Shown here: in pieces, positions 52,501 through 55,500 of the stretch
How the letters are laid out: each line of letters starts with the position of its first letter
Position numbering within the stretch: position 1 is the stretch's first letter
NCBI GenBank assembly: GCA_958299035.1
Contig: CATQJL010000112.1
Span: 5,688,123-5,752,122, forward strand
Length of the DNA stretch: 64,000 bases
Direction of reading: 5' to 3'
Source of the DNA: Cylicocyclus nassatus
Taxonomy: Eukaryota; Nematoda; Chromadorea; Rhabditida; Strongylidae
The notes under the pieces: model-generated
Seen by the model: the letters and a program-made list of their open reading frames with translations, nothing else
Database searches by the model: none
What the model was told of the DNA's origin: nothing
Made by a program: the position numbers and the translations under genes

Positions 52501-55500
52501 GATGCCAATGGTAGAAGTCTGATGAGCATTTTCACTCAAGAAATGGTCAAATACATGGGCGGAAATGTTGTTCTTGATGTGTTCTCTGTTCAGGTGAGAT
52601 TATTTGCATAATTAAATTATTATGAAAATCGATATTTTTTTATAATAATCTATCGGTAAAGTTGGAAAAAATTCTTGCTAAAGCAACTATTAATTATTTG
52701 CGTACCTGGGCGAATCCGCACCTCTAAAAATGAATTTTGTAGGCTGATACCGCCACGTTACAAAATCGTGTTGTACCTGTGATCAATGTCCGTTTCTCAG
52801 CACATGGTTCACCATACAGGTAAATTTTCTTTTTCTTTATTTTTTCAATTGACTTCTCTCATTTTTCTATTCGGATATTTTTTGTGTCTAGTTGCACAAT
52901 CCGCTCATTTTCAGAGATTCCACACAACTCAACGGTTTGATCTCAGCGAATCGTTACGATCTGCAGAATAAACTGGGAGCAACGATTGTTGGCGTTGGAA
53001 TTGACATGTGCAAATTCACATTCTGTGACTCCGGTTGTCAAACAGTCAACACCGCAGACTTCGTAAGTGCTACTCCGACCGCTTTTTCTTTCCGAACCGT
53101 CATCTTTGGTTCAAAACCTCCTCTTGTAGGATGGAGTGGTTGTCTCAGCGAATGACACAGTACTTGTTGGCGTGAATGCTCAATCGAAGGATGAATGCAC
53201 TTGTCCGGTATGGCGTCCACCACCACAATGCCAAGCTGGTTTATGCCATAACGATGGAGCTTGCCATAATACACATCCGGGCTTCTTGTGAGTACCTGTT
53301 CTGGTTGTATGCACGACGCTTTGTAAATAGTATATAAGAAATGTTGTCAAGAGTACTCAACGCGTTTTTTTTTCTAGCTGTGAGTGCCGCAACGATCTAT
53401 TGAAAGGATCGAGATGTCAAGGAACAACGAGGTCGTTCTCTGGGGATGGATTTGCCTGGTACAAGCCCATGCCAGCATGTACTAGCCTCAACATCAGTAT
53501 GGGCTTCATGACTTTGTGAGCACCAATTTTAATTTGGTTTTTCTTTGTCTTCTTGACTTTATCTGCAGAAAGTGCTTTTTATCCACAAGGTTAACACTTA
53601 TACATAGTTCGTTGTCAATAATTTATTCGAGTTTTTGGAATCTAACGTGCATAACTTAAGACAACCTGATGCTGTGCTATTCTACAATGGACCCATGGAT
53701 ACGAAGAACAGCGATTTCCAAATTGATTATCGCGATTACATCATCATTCAACTGAAGAATGGCCGCCTTGCTTTGGAGGTACTTTTTTGCTTTGAAATTG
53801 TACTTCCCAACTTTTTGCTTTCCTGTGCCATCAAGTCATAATCGAATTCAATCTAGATGTCTATGAATGGTATAGCACCGGTTAGCCTTGAAGTTGCATC
53901 CACTGCATTGAACGACGGAACATGGCACGAATTAGCGGTAACGCAGATTGGAAAGGTCAGTTTTTGAGGATGTTTGGTGTATTAGACAGTCAGCAGTTTT
54001 CTAGTAATTCCATTATGTTGCGTAGTTTGTTGGGAAACCTTTTTTGCATCGCGGTTCAGATCAAAAACTATTCGTTGTTTGTTTGGGGATTCTAAAGTTT
54101 GCCTAAGACATCTTGCTTAATATTTTCTAGAAGAGAGTCAGCCTCTCTTGTTTGATTTCGTGCACGAACTAGGTGTAGATACTTCTTTTTTGAAAGCACA
54201 CGGCTTCTCCATTTCTGATGTCAAAGTGTTACTTTTTGATGAGAAAATGCGTCTTACAAGGAAAAGGTGATTAGTCGGAGTGGCTAGATGAGGTGTATGC
54301 CACTTTTCGAACCAAACATTGATTCTAAAGCTGCCTTCTTTATCTGCGCTGCATTCCTGCACGAGAAATTACGAGCATTTGCAGAGAAAAAGACTGTGCA
54401 AGTATTTTGAAAGTAGTCGTAATTTCAGTTCATCAGAGCATTTTATCAATGCATTTCTAAATGAAATATACCCATACCTCACTGCCTCACTAGTCTAATA
54501 TATAAGGAATCGTTAGCTCAATCCAAAAATCTTCCAATAGCGGGAAACCGTGGCGGGTCCGAGCGAACGCTCTTCCAAAGTCTAACAAAATTTTAGCAAC
54601 TGATTTCTATTTTTTGCTTAAATAAACGCATGATTCCTAGTCCATGAATTCTCCGCAAATGAAAAAGACAGATTTGGAGTTAGTGTTTCATGCCCTCCAA
54701 GACAGTATTCAAACCATTTCAAAAGGCAACATCGACGTATTTTCTTCAAAATGTGAATCGCAGAACTGAGTTTCATTCCATACAACTTCGATTTCAGTAC
54801 ATCGAACTCGTCGTTGATCAATGCCGTTTCCTTGGAGCTGGTTCGGACGATTTGTCTTGCCGAAAATCTGTCTACACACCTGACGATGATGAACGATTGA
54901 ACATTGTTGCACCCATACAAATCGGAGGCATCGCTCCCCTTTCTGGAGGTCAAGCCTATCCAACGGCCATTCCTCACACGAGTCTGAACGGCTGCATTCG
55001 TAACTTACGAGTGAATGATGACCAGTACGACCTTGCAACACCGTCGTACGAAAAGAATTCCGCAGCTGGTTGCAAACTCTGGGGTGGAGCATGTGATAGC
55101 AATGCCATTGACAGCCTAACTCATTGTGTGCATGGAGATTGTTATGCTGACGTACAGGTAGAGGACATTTCCGTCAGTAAGCTGAGAAAAAATACGATTA
55201 TTTGTTGTAGGGTAGCACACCAATGGTGCCTAAGTGCATTTGCGATCCTGGGTGGGGAGGTCCGCGTTGCGAGAAAAAGATAGAATGGATTCAAATGCAG
55301 TCGGGTGGTTACATTGGATATTCACCGAAAGTTGCCTTCGCCGAACAAACTAATGACATTGAATTGCTGTTCATTCCCGGTAGGGTCAGTGGAGCTGCAG
55401 AGCTTACTTATGGAGCGGACAAGTCACAGGTGAGACCATCTTCCAAGAATTTTTCAACTTTTTTGAGCAGAAGTTCTTAGAATTATGTTCTGAGTTGGAA

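Noticed and set aside
53632..53660. Upstream acceptor (ATTCGAG) for the LamG exon, which would add LESNVHNLR
   Set aside because: It breaks phase with the exon ending at 53515. The acceptor at 53660 keeps the frame and gives a better LamG alignment, so no frameshift or sequence error needs to be invoked.
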